From NCBI GenBank assembly GCA_963811885.1, contig CAWETB010000015.1, forward strand, positions 124,001-188,000: 64,000 nucleotides of DNA, in the 5' to 3' direction. Of this stretch, positions 53,601-61,925 are shown one piece after another. The position numbers and the translations under genes were made by a program. The notes beneath the pieces were generated by a model, which saw nothing but the letters and a program-made list of their open reading frames with translations, searched no databases and had not been told where the DNA came from. Source of the DNA: Gaiellasilicea sp963811885 (GTDB lineage: Bacteria; Actinomycetota; Thermoleophilia; Gaiellales; Gaiellaceae). Each line of letters begins with the position of its first letter. Positions within the stretch are counted from its first letter, which is position 1.

Positions 53601-54690
53601 GCAGGCAGAGCGTCGCGGCGAGTGCGTAGGGGACGGCGTCGCCCGCCGCCTCGGCGACGGCGCCCGCGAGAGCCGGGCCGGTCATGTTCCCGAGCGCCCA
53701 GGCCGTGTTCATGATCCCGAAGCCGATCGCCTGGGAGAGTCCGGCCGCCTCCGTCCGGTCGGAGACGAGCGCCATGCCGGGCGTATAGAAGGCGCCGAAC
53801 GTGATCGCTGCGAGCACCGTCAGCACGGCGATGGGGTAGGGGTCGCTGGCGCCTGCGAATGCGAGCGCGACGACGACCGAGGCCGCGAGGGCGATCCTGA
53901 TCGGGAGCAGGCGCCCACGGCGGTCGGAGAAGCGGCCGAGAAACGGGTTGGCGACCGTCTCGACGAGCCCTGCCGCGAGGAAGACGGCGCCGATCGCGAA
54001 CGGCGTGAAGCCGCCGTCGTCGAGCTGGAGCGGGACGAGCACGACGAGCGTCCCGAACAGCCAGGCGGGCAGCGTGTTCAGCCAGAGGCCGCCGATGAAG
54101 CGGCGGTCGGCGAATGCGCGCGAGACGGCGCCGGGCGCCTGCTCCTCGGGCGCGGCGCCCGGCCGGGTTGCGGCCCAGCCGGCGAGCGCGGCGGCGACGA
54201 CGCCGACGGTGGCGAACGAGATGCCGATGCCGACGGCGTGCGCCACGGCGCCGAACATGGGGCCGAGGATGGCGCCGAAGACGGCGGCGCCGAACGCGGT
54301 CCCGATCAGCTCGCCGCGGCGGTCGCGCGGGGTTGCGACCGTGAGCCAGGCGAGCGCGCCGGCCCAGGTGGTCGTGCTCGAGAAGCCCTGGACGAGCCGC
54401 GCGAGGCCGAGCGCCCAGGGCCCTTCCGCGGCCGCGAACGCGAAGCTGGAGACCGTGAGCAGGACGAGGCCGGCGACGACCGCGCTCTTCGGCCCCCAGC
54501 GCGCTGCGGCGAGCCCGCCGGGGATGCCGCCGAGGAGCGCCCCGGCGCCGAAGGAGGCGACGAGCAGCCCGGCGCCCGTCTTCGAGAGCCCGAACTCGTC
54601 CGCGTAGCCGGGAACGAGCGGCGCGAGCGCCCCGAACAGCATCGCGTCCACGAACACGACCACGGAGACGAGAACAAGAAGCCGACGCAT
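53524..54690 (-). CDS. MFS transporter (12 helices)
   Basis: About 388 residues with 12 predicted helices. VFVDAMLFGALAPLVPGYAD opens helix 1, GGIPGGLAAARWGPKSAVVA is motif A, GLARLVQGFSSTTTWAGALA lies in helix 4 and VFGAILGPMFGAVAHAVGIG in helix 5. The second half repeats the plan (FLGRFSDRRGRLLPIRIALA). It resembles DHA1-type drug or metabolite exporters; the substrate is unknown. The region upstream of its start carries a 14-bp hairpin and then the tandem structured repeats, which could form its leader. Confidence 0.83.
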   Translation of the reverse strand: MRRLLVLVSVVVFVDAMLFGALAPLVPGYADEFGLSKTGAGLLVASFGAGALLGGIPGGLAAARWGPKSAVVAGLVLLTVSSFAFAAAEGPWALGLARLVQGFSSTTTWAGALAWLTVATPRDRRGELIGTAFGAAVFGAILGPMFGAVAHAVGIGISFATVGVVAAALAGWAATRPGAAPEEQAPGAVSRAFADRRFIGGLWLNTLPAWLFGTLVVLVPLQLDDGGFTPFAIGAVFLAAGLVETVANPFLGRFSDRRGRLLPIRIALAASVVVALAFAGASDPYPIAVLTVLAAITFGAFYTPGMALVSDRTEAAGLSQAIGFGIMNTAWALGNMTGPALAGAVAEAAGDAVPYALAATLCLLTLAATGTARAPTTRPVAGDGSSAR

Positions 54691-54770
54691 CAGCAACCCG
54701 ACGTTACCGACGATCCGAAGGACTCAAAGCCGCGGGCAGCCCCGAGCAGCTTCAGGGGTCTTGGCGCGAA

Positions 54771-54802
54771 GAAACGGGATCCGCTCCCGCGGATCCCGTT
54801 TC
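54771..54802. terminator. 14-bp perfect hairpin upstream of the MFS gene
   Basis: GAAACGGGATCCGC and its complement enclose TCCC (GGGA on the other strand). Read rightward it is followed by GATTCTT; read leftward it stands 80 bases before the MFS ATG. Both orientations are possible. Confidence 0.65.
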
Positions 54803-54810
54803 GATTCTTG

Positions 54811-55045
54811 CCAAAATAAATTCAGCGAGCCGGTTGCGCTTTCGTCCGCCCCTCCGACTGACGTTTCGGCTTCCGCCTACTCGTCCTCCGGTGGAGCCTC
54901 GACCTACTCGCGCTCCGTGCTCGCTGCAAGGGGGAATCTAGGGCGTCTCGGAGTGGTGGTCAAGAGGTCGAAAAACGGAGAGCTCGCAAATTGCGGTTTT
55001 TTCTTCGTGAGACGCTGCGATTTGCGATTCGCGCCTTTTGGACCA
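54811..55045 (-). ncRNA. candidate structured RNA, copy 1
   Basis: Read leftward, this copy has GGC-GGAA-GCC (a GNRA-type loop), CGAAAG, and then the 3' arm of the outer stem followed by GAATTTATTTTGG, which could terminate transcription. Read rightward, it ends in CGC-AAATT-GCG plus GGTTTTTTCTT. Strand is therefore uncertain; leftward is slightly favoured by the loops and by the outer stem abutting the T-run. Confidence 0.45.
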
Positions 55046-55240
55046 CAAAAAATTCAGCGAGCCGGGTGCGCTTTCGTCCCCCGATCCGACGAACTTTCGG
55101 CTTCCGCCTACGGCCTACCGGATCGGACTCGACCTACTCGCGTCCCGTGCTCGCTGCAAGGGGGAAGCTACGGCCTCGAGCAGGGAGCGTCAAGACCGCT
55201 CGGAGCGCCGCGTCCGCAAATTGCGGCTTTTTCTTTACAC
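55045..55240 (-). ncRNA. candidate structured RNA, copy 2
   Basis: This has the same architecture as copy 1, with a perfect inner stem (CCGATCCG/CGGATCGG) and GAATTTTTTG after the outer stem when read leftward. Read rightward, CCGC-AAATT-GCGG is followed by CTTTTTCTTT. Two inner-stem pairs differ from copy 1 in a compensatory way. Confidence 0.45.
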
Positions 55241-55415
55241 AATGGCGTGTTTGCGCATCGCAGCAAACGCTCTAGCGGTCGATTTCGGAGGTGTTCCCGG
55301 GCCGGGGCGACGACGGAGGTGGGCCGCGGGGAACCGAAAATCTATGCTGCGCCCCCTCGACTCACAAGAGACGCGGGCACACGAACTTCACGCAAAGAGC
55401 GAAAAAAGGAGCGGG
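55241..55415. promoter_or_regulatory. region between copy 2 and the SDR gene
   Basis: GTTTGC and GCAAAC (55249-55268) form a short hairpin. This stretch should hold the SDR promoter and, if the repeats are transcribed leftward, their promoter too. AAAAAAGGAG is the SDR ribosome binding site. Confidence 0.35.
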
Positions 55416-56177
55416 ATGGAGGCACTGACGGGCAGGCACGTGGTCGTCACGGGCGGCGGACGAGGGATCGGCAAGGCGATCGCGGAGCGGCTCGCGGCCG
55501 AGGGCGCGTCCCTCTCGTTGCTGGCGCCGAACCTGGACGAGCTCGAGGAGGTCGCAGCCGGGATCGGCGGCGACGCGCATTTCTGCGACATCCGCGACCG
55601 CGCCGGCGTCGACGCGGCGTTCGCCGCCGCCGCCTCGGCGCGCGGTCCCATCCACGCGTTCGTCGCCAACAGCGGCGTCGGCGGCCCGAACGCCGACGGC
55701 GCCGACGATCGCTTCGAGGAGATCGTCCAGACGAACCTCTTCGGCGGCTACTGGTGCGTCCGCGCGGCCGTCAGGCATCTCGCGGACGGGCCGGAGACGC
55801 GCCACGTCGTCGTGATCGCATCGATCCTCGCCCGGATCGCAGTGCCGGGGTACACGGCCTACAGCGCCTCGAAGGCAGGACTGCTCGGGCTCGTCCGCTC
55901 GTTCTCCGCCGAGCTGGCGCCGGCCGACGTGCAGGTGAACGCGATCTGCCCGGGTTGGGTCGAGACGGACATGGCCTGGCAGGGCATCGACGCGCTCGTC
56001 GAGGCGACCGGGATGACCCGCGACGAGGCCGTCGCGGAGGCGATGAAGGCCGTCCCGCTCGGCCGGATGGGCCAGCCGGAGGACATCGCCGGCACCGTCG
56101 CCTGGCTGCTCTCGCCCGACGCGCGCGGCGTCACCGGCCAGGCGATCGACCAGAACGGCGGCGGCTGGACGGGTTGA
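55416..56177 (+). CDS. short-chain dehydrogenase/reductase
   Basis: 253 residues. Cofactor motif VVVTGGGRGIGKAIAERLAA, VANSGVGGPN (NNAG equivalent, here ANSG), and catalytic S-Y-K as VIASILARI, YTAYSASKAG. The C-terminus AGTVAWLLSPDARGVTGQAI with DQNGGGW is normal. AAAAAAGGAG precedes the ATG. It is the first gene of the amine-utilisation region and convergent with the permease. It could oxidise a gamma-glutamylated alcohol intermediate, but the substrate is inferred only from context. Confidence 0.85.
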   Translation: MEALTGRHVVVTGGGRGIGKAIAERLAAEGASLSLLAPNLDELEEVAAGIGGDAHFCDIRDRAGVDAAFAAAASARGPIHAFVANSGVGGPNADGADDRFEEIVQTNLFGGYWCVRAAVRHLADGPETRHVVVIASILARIAVPGYTAYSASKAGLLGLVRSFSAELAPADVQVNAICPGWVETDMAWQGIDALVEATGMTRDEAVAEAMKAVPLGRMGQPEDIAGTVAWLLSPDARGVTGQAIDQNGGGWTG

Positions 56178-56208
56178 CGGGAAGGGGCGCCGAGGCGCCC
56201 CTTCCCGT
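56177..56208. terminator. bidirectional terminator between SDR and permease genes
   Basis: A 14-bp perfect stem (ACGGGAAGGGGCGC and complement) with a CGAG loop begins at the last base of the SDR stop and ends eight bases before the permease stop. Confidence 0.85.
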
Positions 56209-56216
56209 GAGATGTC

Positions 56217-57814
56217 CTAGGCCGCAGGCTCGGGATGCATCCCCTGGAGTCCTCGAGCCGCTGCTCGAGCTGCTCCAGCTCCTCTTCGCTGCCCATGCGG
56301 ACCGGGCCCTTGAACCACTTCTTCGCCGAGATGACCCACCAGCCGCCGAAGAGCAAGAGGGCGCCGCCGACGAGGATCGGCGCGTAGTTGACCGCCTCCC
56401 ACGTCCAGCCCTCCGTCCCCGGGATGCTCGCCTTGTAGGGCGGCAGCAGGAAGAGGATCGAGATGAACGCGACCCAGATGATCGCGATCGCGTCGATCCA
56501 CTTGTAGTGCTTGCCGAGGCTCCAGGCGCCGTGCTCGAACTTGTCGCCGAGCCGGAAGCGCAGGATCACCGGCAGGATGAACGCGACGTAGAGGCCGATC
56601 ACGGCGATCCCGGTGCCGACGAGATAGCCGACGAGGTAGTTCCAGATCGCCGGGATCATCACTGCGGCCGAGAGGACCGCGATCGCCGCGCACGACAGCT
56701 GCGGCACGCGGTTCTTGCCGACCTGCCGCCAGAGCCGGTGGCCGGGAACGGCGCCGTCGCGCGAGAACGCGAACAGCATCCGCGAAGCCGACGTCAGCGA
56801 CGCCGTGACGCAGAAGAACTGCGCGACGACGCAGATGAAGAGCAGCGCCTCGGCCCAGTTCTGGCTCATCGACTCGGTCCAGATCCAGGGGACGAGGAAG
56901 CCGAGGTTCTCGACGGCACCGTCGGTGCTCGGGATCGCCAGCGTCACGGCCACGAGCAGGATGAACCCGAAGACGACGGAGACGACGACGGACATGTACA
57001 TGCCGACGGCGGCCATCCGCGAGGCCTGAGTCGTCTCCTCGGCCATGTGCGCCGAGGCGTCGAAGCCCGTGATCGTGTACTGCGCCATCAGCAGGCCGGT
57101 CGCGAACACGTACCAGAAGATCGGGCTGGAGAAGTTCATGTCCGCGTTCCCGAAGCCGGAGGCATTCACCGTCTCGCCGAAGACGTAGCCGAGCGACTGG
57201 TGGTGGTCCGGGACGAACAGCAGCACGATCACGATGAAGATCACGCCCGCGATGTGCCAGTAGGCCGAGATCGTGTTCAGGAACGCCGTGAAGCTGACCT
57301 TCATCAGGTTCACGGCCAGCGCCAGCGCGAGGAAGATCACGTAGAGGAGGTAGATGTACTCCTTCGTGTTCGGATAGTCGAACCAGAAGTTCAGGAGCGC
57401 CGTCCCGAACGTCGCCAGGCCGTAGCCGATCGCGGCCGTGACGGCGATCTGGCCGATCAGGTTGAACCAGCCCGTGAACCAGCCCCAGGCAGGGCTGCCG
57501 AGCTTCGACGCCCAGTAGTAGAGGCCGCCTGCCGTCGGGAAGGCCGACGCGATCTCCGCCATCGCGAGCGAGACGATGATGCTCATCCCGCCGACGAGCA
57601 GCCAGCCCCAGCTGACCGCGACCGGGCCGCCCTGGCCGAAGGCGATGTAGTACGACGTGAGGCATCCCGCCAGGATCGAGATGATCGTGAAGGAGATCGC
57701 GAAGTTCTGGAAGCCGCCCATCGCGCGGAAGAGCTCCTGCGCGTAGCCGAGCTTGTGGAGGATCTTCTCGTCCTCGTCGGTGTGGTAGCTGCCCGCAGGT
57801 GGTGCCGGTTCCAT
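56217..57814 (-). CDS. APC-superfamily amino acid/amine permease (frame interrupted at the last residues)
   Basis: About 530 residues with 12-14 helices. Helix 1 holds FQNFAISFTIISILAGCLTS, whose unwound region binds amino or amine substrates. GGLYYWASKLGSPAWGWFTG, YTITGFDASAHMAEETTQAS and SRMLFAFSRDGAVPGHRLWR are typical of the GABA/choline/polyamine (ACT-type) permeases. Near 56240 a GGGG run appears one G short; with it restored the protein ends MHPEPAA at 56217. The ATG at 57814 has GGAGGG upstream. It is divergent from the glutamine-synthetase-like gene and would import the amine that gene uses. Confidence 0.86.
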
Positions 57815-57912
57815 CAGCCCTCCCCAACGTTGGTGTCGTGTCAGCGCTATTACGCGCGTCTGGCACAAGCGTTGTCAACGTGTCGGACGGCACGAACGTT
57901 AGGATCGCCTCC
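57815..57912. promoter_or_regulatory. divergent promoter region of the permease and ligase genes
   Basis: 98 bases contain TTGACA (leftward, 57877-57872) and TAATAG (leftward, about 57851) for the permease, with a rather long spacer. The rightward gene has TAGGAT eight bases before its GTG and is probably leaderless. AACGTT occurs twice (57827-57834 region and 57895-57900) and may be an operator half-site shared by both genes. Confidence 0.4.
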
Positions 57913-59247
57913 GTGCTTGGCTTCGACGAGCTGAAGGCCGACGTGGAGTCGGGCGCGATCGACACGGTCGTCGTCGCCTTCACCGACATGCAGGGCCGGC
58001 TGATGGGAAAGCGGCTCCACGGCGAGTTCTTCGTCGAGGAGGTCGGCGCCGGCCATCCGGTCGAGGGCTGCAACTACCTGCTTGCGCTCGAGATGGAGAT
58101 GGACCCGGTCCCGGGCTACCAGCTCGCGAGCTGGGAGCGCGGCTACGGCGACTTCGCGCTCCAGCCCGACCTGGCGACGCTGCGGCGGATTCCCTGGCTC
58201 GAGGCGACCGCGCTCGTCCTCTGCGACGTCGGCTGGCACGACGGCTCGCCGGTCGCGCCCTCGCCGCGCCAGGTGCTGCGCGCGCAGGTCGAGCGGGCCG
58301 AGGCGCTCGGGTTCACGCCGATGATCGGCTCCGAGCTCGAGTTCTTCCTGCTCAAGGAGACCTACGAGGAGGCTCACACGCAGGGGTACGAGAACCTGAC
58401 GCCGTCCGTCCCCTACATCCTCGACTACCACATCCTCGCCTCCACCTACGACGAGGGGTTCATCCGCCAGATCCGGAACGGCATGCAGGCGGCGGGGATG
58501 AGGGTGGAGACCTCGAAGGGCGAGGCCTGGCCCGGCCAGCACGAGATCAACTTCCGCTACGCCGACGCGCTGACGATGGCCGACAACCATGTCGTCTACA
58601 AGAACGGCGCCAAGGAGCTCGCGCATCTGAACGGGTGCTCGATCACGTTCATGGCGAAGCCCGACCACAGCTGGATCGGCTCGTCCTGCCACATCCATTC
58701 CTCGCTCTGGCGCGGCGACCGCAGCGCGTTCGCGGGGGAGAGCCCGACCTTCAAGCGCTGGCTCGCCGGCCAGATCGCGAACCTGAAGGAGCTCGCGATC
58801 TTCCTCGCGCCGAACGTCAACTCGTACAAGCGCTTCGCGGCCGGCTCGTGGGCGCCGACAACGCTCGCCTGGGGCCACGACAACCGCACGTGCGGCTTCC
58901 GGATCGTCGGACACGGCCCGGCGCTGCGGACGGAGACGCGGATCCCGGGCGCCGACGCGAATCCGTACCTCGCCTTCGCCGCGATCATCGCCGCCGGGCT
59001 CGACGGGATCGAGAACAAGCTGAGGTTGCCGAAGCCGCTCGAGGGCAACGCCTACGAGTCCGACGCCGACCGCTTCCCGCACTCGCTGCGCGAGGCGATC
59101 GCCGCGCTCGAGGGAGGCACGATGGCGCGGGGCGCGTTCGGCGACGAGGTGATCGACCACTACCTCAACTACGCGCGCACCGAGCAGGAGCTGTTCGACC
59201 GCGTCGTCACCTCGTACGAGCGGCAGCGGTTCTTCGAACGTGGCTAG
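57913..59247 (+). CDS. glutamine-synthetase-family gamma-glutamyl-amine ligase
   Basis: 444 residues. GS catalytic blocks are present: TPMIGSELEFFLL (metal Glu), WPGQHEINFRYADALTMADN (Glu and nucleotide site), CSITFMAKPDHSWIGSSCHI (ammonium/nucleotide region), APTTLAWGHDNRTCGFRIVG and ADANPYLAFAAIIAAGLDGI. It lacks the adenylylation loop of GlnA and groups by context with PuuA/GlnA3/GlnA4-type enzymes, which join glutamate to an amine using ATP. The GTG at 57913 gives the shortest sensible N-terminus (VLGFDELKADVESG). The next gene starts before its stop. Confidence 0.87.
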   Translation: MLGFDELKADVESGAIDTVVVAFTDMQGRLMGKRLHGEFFVEEVGAGHPVEGCNYLLALEMEMDPVPGYQLASWERGYGDFALQPDLATLRRIPWLEATALVLCDVGWHDGSPVAPSPRQVLRAQVERAEALGFTPMIGSELEFFLLKETYEEAHTQGYENLTPSVPYILDYHILASTYDEGFIRQIRNGMQAAGMRVETSKGEAWPGQHEINFRYADALTMADNHVVYKNGAKELAHLNGCSITFMAKPDHSWIGSSCHIHSSLWRGDRSAFAGESPTFKRWLAGQIANLKELAIFLAPNVNSYKRFAAGSWAPTTLAWGHDNRTCGFRIVGHGPALRTETRIPGADANPYLAFAAIIAAGLDGIENKLRLPKPLEGNAYESDADRFPHSLREAIAALEGGTMARGAFGDEVIDHYLNYARTEQELFDRVVTSYERQRFFERG

Positions 59248-59956
59248 GCCCGTGATCGGGATCACGGCGTACGCCGAGCCGAGCGTGCGCTGGGGCGCCT
59301 GGGACGTGCCCGCGGCGGTGATCCCGCTCGCGTACGTGCAGCAGGTCGAGGCGGCCGGGGGCCGTGCACTGCTGGTGCCGCCGAGCGAGGACGGGATCGA
59401 GGAGACGCTCGACGTGCTCGACGGTGTCCTCTTCTCCGGCGGCTCGGACATCGAGCCGCTCGAGTACGGCCAGGATGCACACACCGAGACGACGGGCACG
59501 CGTCCCGAGCGCGACCGGGCCGAGCTGGCGCTCCTGCGCGCCGCGCTCGACCGCGACATGCCCGTGCTCGCGGTCTGCCGCGGCTCGCAGGTGTTGAACG
59601 TCGCCCGCGGCGGCGACCTCGTCCAGCACCTGCCCGAGGTCGTCGGCGACGAGAAGCACAAGCAGACGCCCGGCGTCTTCGCCGACCACGAGGTCGAGGT
59701 CAAGGAGGGAACGCGGCTCGGCTCGCTGCTCGGTGAGCGCGCCCCGGTCAAGTCGCATCATCACCAGGGCTTCGGCAAGGTCGGCGAGGGGCTCGTCGAG
59801 TCGGCGTGGGCCGACGACGGGACGCTGGAAGCGCTCGAGGATCCCGAGAAGCGCTTCGCCGTCGGCGTCCTCTGGCACCCCGAGGAGGGCCAGGACGGGG
59901 CGCTCTTCCGCGCGCTCGTCGACGAGGCGCGGGCCTACCGGGCCGCCAGGCGCTAG
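59240..59956 (+). CDS. gamma-glutamyl-GABA hydrolase-like class I amidotransferase (PuuD family)
   Basis: 238 residues from a GTG overlapping the ligase by eight bases. RPVIGITAYAEPSVRWGAWD, LLVPPSEDGIEETLDVLDGV, FSGGSDIEP, nucleophile elbow VLAVCRGSQVLNVARGG with the catalytic Cys, SHHHQGFGKVG, and VGVLWHPEEGQDG with the catalytic His and Glu. It would release glutamate from the oxidised gamma-glutamylated product, the last step of the pathway. Its TAG shares CTAG with the opposing stop. Confidence 0.87.
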   Translation: MARPVIGITAYAEPSVRWGAWDVPAAVIPLAYVQQVEAAGGRALLVPPSEDGIEETLDVLDGVLFSGGSDIEPLEYGQDAHTETTGTRPERDRAELALLRAALDRDMPVLAVCRGSQVLNVARGGDLVQHLPEVVGDEKHKQTPGVFADHEVEVKEGTRLGSLLGERAPVKSHHHQGFGKVGEGLVESAWADDGTLEALEDPEKRFAVGVLWHPEEGQDGALFRALVDEARAYRAARR

Positions 59957-60507
59957 CCGGAGACCGGCGGCGAGAGCGGCGGTGAGCGGCGCGGCGCGGG
60001 CGGCGGGACGGTGCGCAGGCGCGGCGGCGGGGCCGCGAAGACGGGAAGCTCGACCGGTTCAGGCGCGGGCGCCGCGACCGGGGCAAGCGCGACCGGAGCC
60101 GGGGCTGCCGGCTCCGCAGGTGGCTGTTGCACGGTGGCACGCTGGGCCGCCGCCGCCCGGGCGGTGAGCGCCGTCAGGAGCTGGCCCATCCGCGCGTCGT
60201 TCTGGGAGATCCGCTGCTCGAGCTGCAGCTGCAGGCGGGCCTGCTCGGCCATCCGCTGGTAGAGCTTGCCGCGCGGGTCGCCGACGACATATCCGATCAG
60301 GACGCCGACGACGAGTCCGCCGAGCAGCGTCGCGAACCCGTAGCTCGACGGAATCGGCCAGGCGGCCCGGATCGGGCTGAGGGGGATCGAGCCGATCAGC
60401 ACCCCGGCGAACGCGCCGATCGCGACGCCGGTCCGGCTGACCGCCCGAGCCTTCGCCTCGTAGTGCGCGACGAGCTCCTCCACGGCCGAGTGTGAGGCTT
60501 CGTTCAC
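59953..60507 (-). CDS. uncharacterised membrane protein with a Pro/Ala-rich tail
   Basis: 184 residues from a GTG with GGAGG upstream. VEELVAHYEAKARAVSRTGV is a helix, followed by two membrane segments, VAIGAFAGVLIGSIPLSPIR and FATLLGGLVVGVLIGYVVGD. A coiled coil follows (LYQRMAEQARLQLQLEQRIS), then a disordered Pro/Ala tail (APAPVALAPVAAPAPEPVEL). It interrupts the amine cluster on the opposite strand. No named family is recognised. Confidence 0.55.
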   Translation of the reverse strand: MNEASHSAVEELVAHYEAKARAVSRTGVAIGAFAGVLIGSIPLSPIRAAWPIPSSYGFATLLGGLVVGVLIGYVVGDPRGKLYQRMAEQARLQLQLEQRISQNDARMGQLLTALTARAAAAQRATVQQPPAEPAAPAPVALAPVAAPAPEPVELPVFAAPPPRLRTVPPPAPRRSPPLSPPVSG

Positions 60508-60574
60508 GGGTCCCACGCCTCCTTCATCGGCGGCCGGGGCACCGCGCTTGAGGTGAAGATGGTGGAATAGCCCG

Positions 60575-61924
60575 ATGCTGACGGTTCTCAATCCCGCGAC
60601 TGAGGAGCCGCTCGCCGAGCTGGAGCAGGCCGGGGTCGACGAGGCCGATGCCGCCGTCGCGCGGGCGAAGGCGGCGTTCCCGGCCTGGCGCGCCGTGGCG
60701 ACCGCCGATCGCGCCCGGCTGCTGCGGCGGCTGGCGACGCTGGTCGAGGAGCACGGGGAGGAGCTGGCGCGGATCGAGTCGCGCAACGTCGGCAAGCCGA
60801 TCGCGGGCGCGCGCGGCGAGGTGGGCATGGTCGCGCAGGTCTTCCACTTCTACGCCGGCGCCGTCGACAAGCACTACGGCGAGACGATCCCGGTCGCCGG
60901 GGGCGAGGCGTTCACGTTCCGGGAGCCGCTCGGCGTCGTCGGCCTGATCGTGCCCTGGAACTTCCCGCTCAACATCGCCTCCTGGAAGCTCGGGCCGGCG
61001 CTCGCGACCGGGAACACCGTCGTGCTGAAGCCGGCCGAGCTGACGCCGCTCTCGGCCTTGCGGCTCGCGGAGCTCGCGCTCGAGGCCGGGATCCCGGAGG
61101 GCGTGATCAACGTCATCGTCGGCAAGGGCTCGATCGTCGGCACGCGCCTCGTCGAGCACCCGGACGTGGCGAAGATCGGCTTCACCGGCTCGACCGAGGT
61201 CGGCCAGCTGGTGATGAGCGGAGCGGCGGGCACGATCAAGCGCGTCACGCTCGAGCTCGGCGGCAAGTCCGGCAACGTCGTCTTCGCAGACGCCGACCTG
61301 GAGCGGGCTGCGGCGTCGGCCCCGTATGCCGTGTTCGACAACGCCGGCCAGGATTGCTGCGCACGCTCGCGCATCTTCGTCGAGCGCAGCGCCTACGACC
61401 GCTTCGCCGAGCTGCTGATCGGCGCGACGAAGGCGATGAAGGTGGGGGATCCCGAGGACGACGCGACGGAGATGGGGCCTCTGATCTCGGCCGCGCACCG
61501 CGAGACGGTGGCCGGGTTCGTCGACGGCGAGCCCCTCTACCGCGGCGAGACGCCGGGTGGCAAGGGCTTCTGGTACCCGCCGACGATCGTCGAGGCGTCG
61601 AACGACGACCGGGTCGCGCGTGAGGAGGTGTTCGGGCCGGTCGCCGCGCTGATCCCGTTCGAGGACGAGGCCGACGCCGTTCGGCTCGCGAACGACACGC
61701 CCTACGGGCTCTCCGGCTCGATCTGGACCCGCGACGGCGCGCGGGCGCTCCGCGTCGCGCGGGCGATCGACACCGGCGTCCTCAGCGTCAACTCGAACTC
61801 GTCCGTCCGCGTGACGACGCCGTTCGGGGGCTTCAAGCAGTCGGGGTTCGGCCGCGAGCTCGGGATGCACGCGCTCGACGGCTACTCCGAGGTCAAATCG
61901 GTCTTCTTCTCGACGGAGGGTTGA
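60575..61924 (+). CDS. aldehyde dehydrogenase of the amine pathway
   Basis: 449 residues, a little shorter than the usual 480-500 because the N-terminus begins directly at LTVLNPATEEPLAELEQAGV. NAD-site VVGLIVPWNFPLNIASWKLG and GFTGSTEVGQLVM; general base in VTLELGGKSGNVVFADAD; nucleophile Cys in NAGQDCCARSRIFVE; and EEVFGPVAALIPFEDEADA. NAGQDCC is typical of gamma-aminobutyraldehyde/PuuC-type enzymes. It would oxidise a gamma-glutamyl-amino-aldehyde. The next gene follows after one base. Confidence 0.88.
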   Translation: MLTVLNPATEEPLAELEQAGVDEADAAVARAKAAFPAWRAVATADRARLLRRLATLVEEHGEELARIESRNVGKPIAGARGEVGMVAQVFHFYAGAVDKHYGETIPVAGGEAFTFREPLGVVGLIVPWNFPLNIASWKLGPALATGNTVVLKPAELTPLSALRLAELALEAGIPEGVINVIVGKGSIVGTRLVEHPDVAKIGFTGSTEVGQLVMSGAAGTIKRVTLELGGKSGNVVFADADLERAAASAPYAVFDNAGQDCCARSRIFVERSAYDRFAELLIGATKAMKVGDPEDDATEMGPLISAAHRETVAGFVDGEPLYRGETPGGKGFWYPPTIVEASNDDRVAREEVFGPVAALIPFEDEADAVRLANDTPYGLSGSIWTRDGARALRVARAIDTGVLSVNSNSSVRVTTPFGGFKQSGFGRELGMHALDGYSEVKSVFFSTEG

Positions 61925-61925
61925 G

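Larger units (their letters stand above)
54811..55240. repeat. two tandem copies of an about 230-base structured non-coding element
   Basis: Copy 1 starts near 54811 and copy 2 near 55042, with a 230-232 base period. Shared blocks are AATTCAGCGAGCCGG, TGCGCTTTCGTCC, TTTCGGCTTCCGCCTAC, CTCGACCTACTCGCG, CCGTGCTCGCTGCAAGGGGG and CGCAAATTGCGG before a T-run. In each copy CAGCGAGC (54823, 55055) pairs with GCTCGCTG (54919, 55149). An inner eight-base stem pairs 54849-54856 with 54889-54896, and 55081-55088 with 55119-55126. No protein frame is conserved between the copies. Confidence 0.8.

Noticed and set aside
54823..55156. T-box riboswitch as the identity of the tandem repeats
   Set aside because: AGCGAGCCGG and GGGACGCGAGTAGG resemble T-box pieces, but they lie on opposite strands, and the diagnostic antiterminator sequence TGGNACCGCG is absent.
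54761..57934. A 1057-codon rightward frame reading through the tandem repeats and the SDR/permease region
   Set aside because: The two repeat copies fall in different frames and give unrelated peptides; the downstream part is a shadow of the SDR and of the opposing permease.
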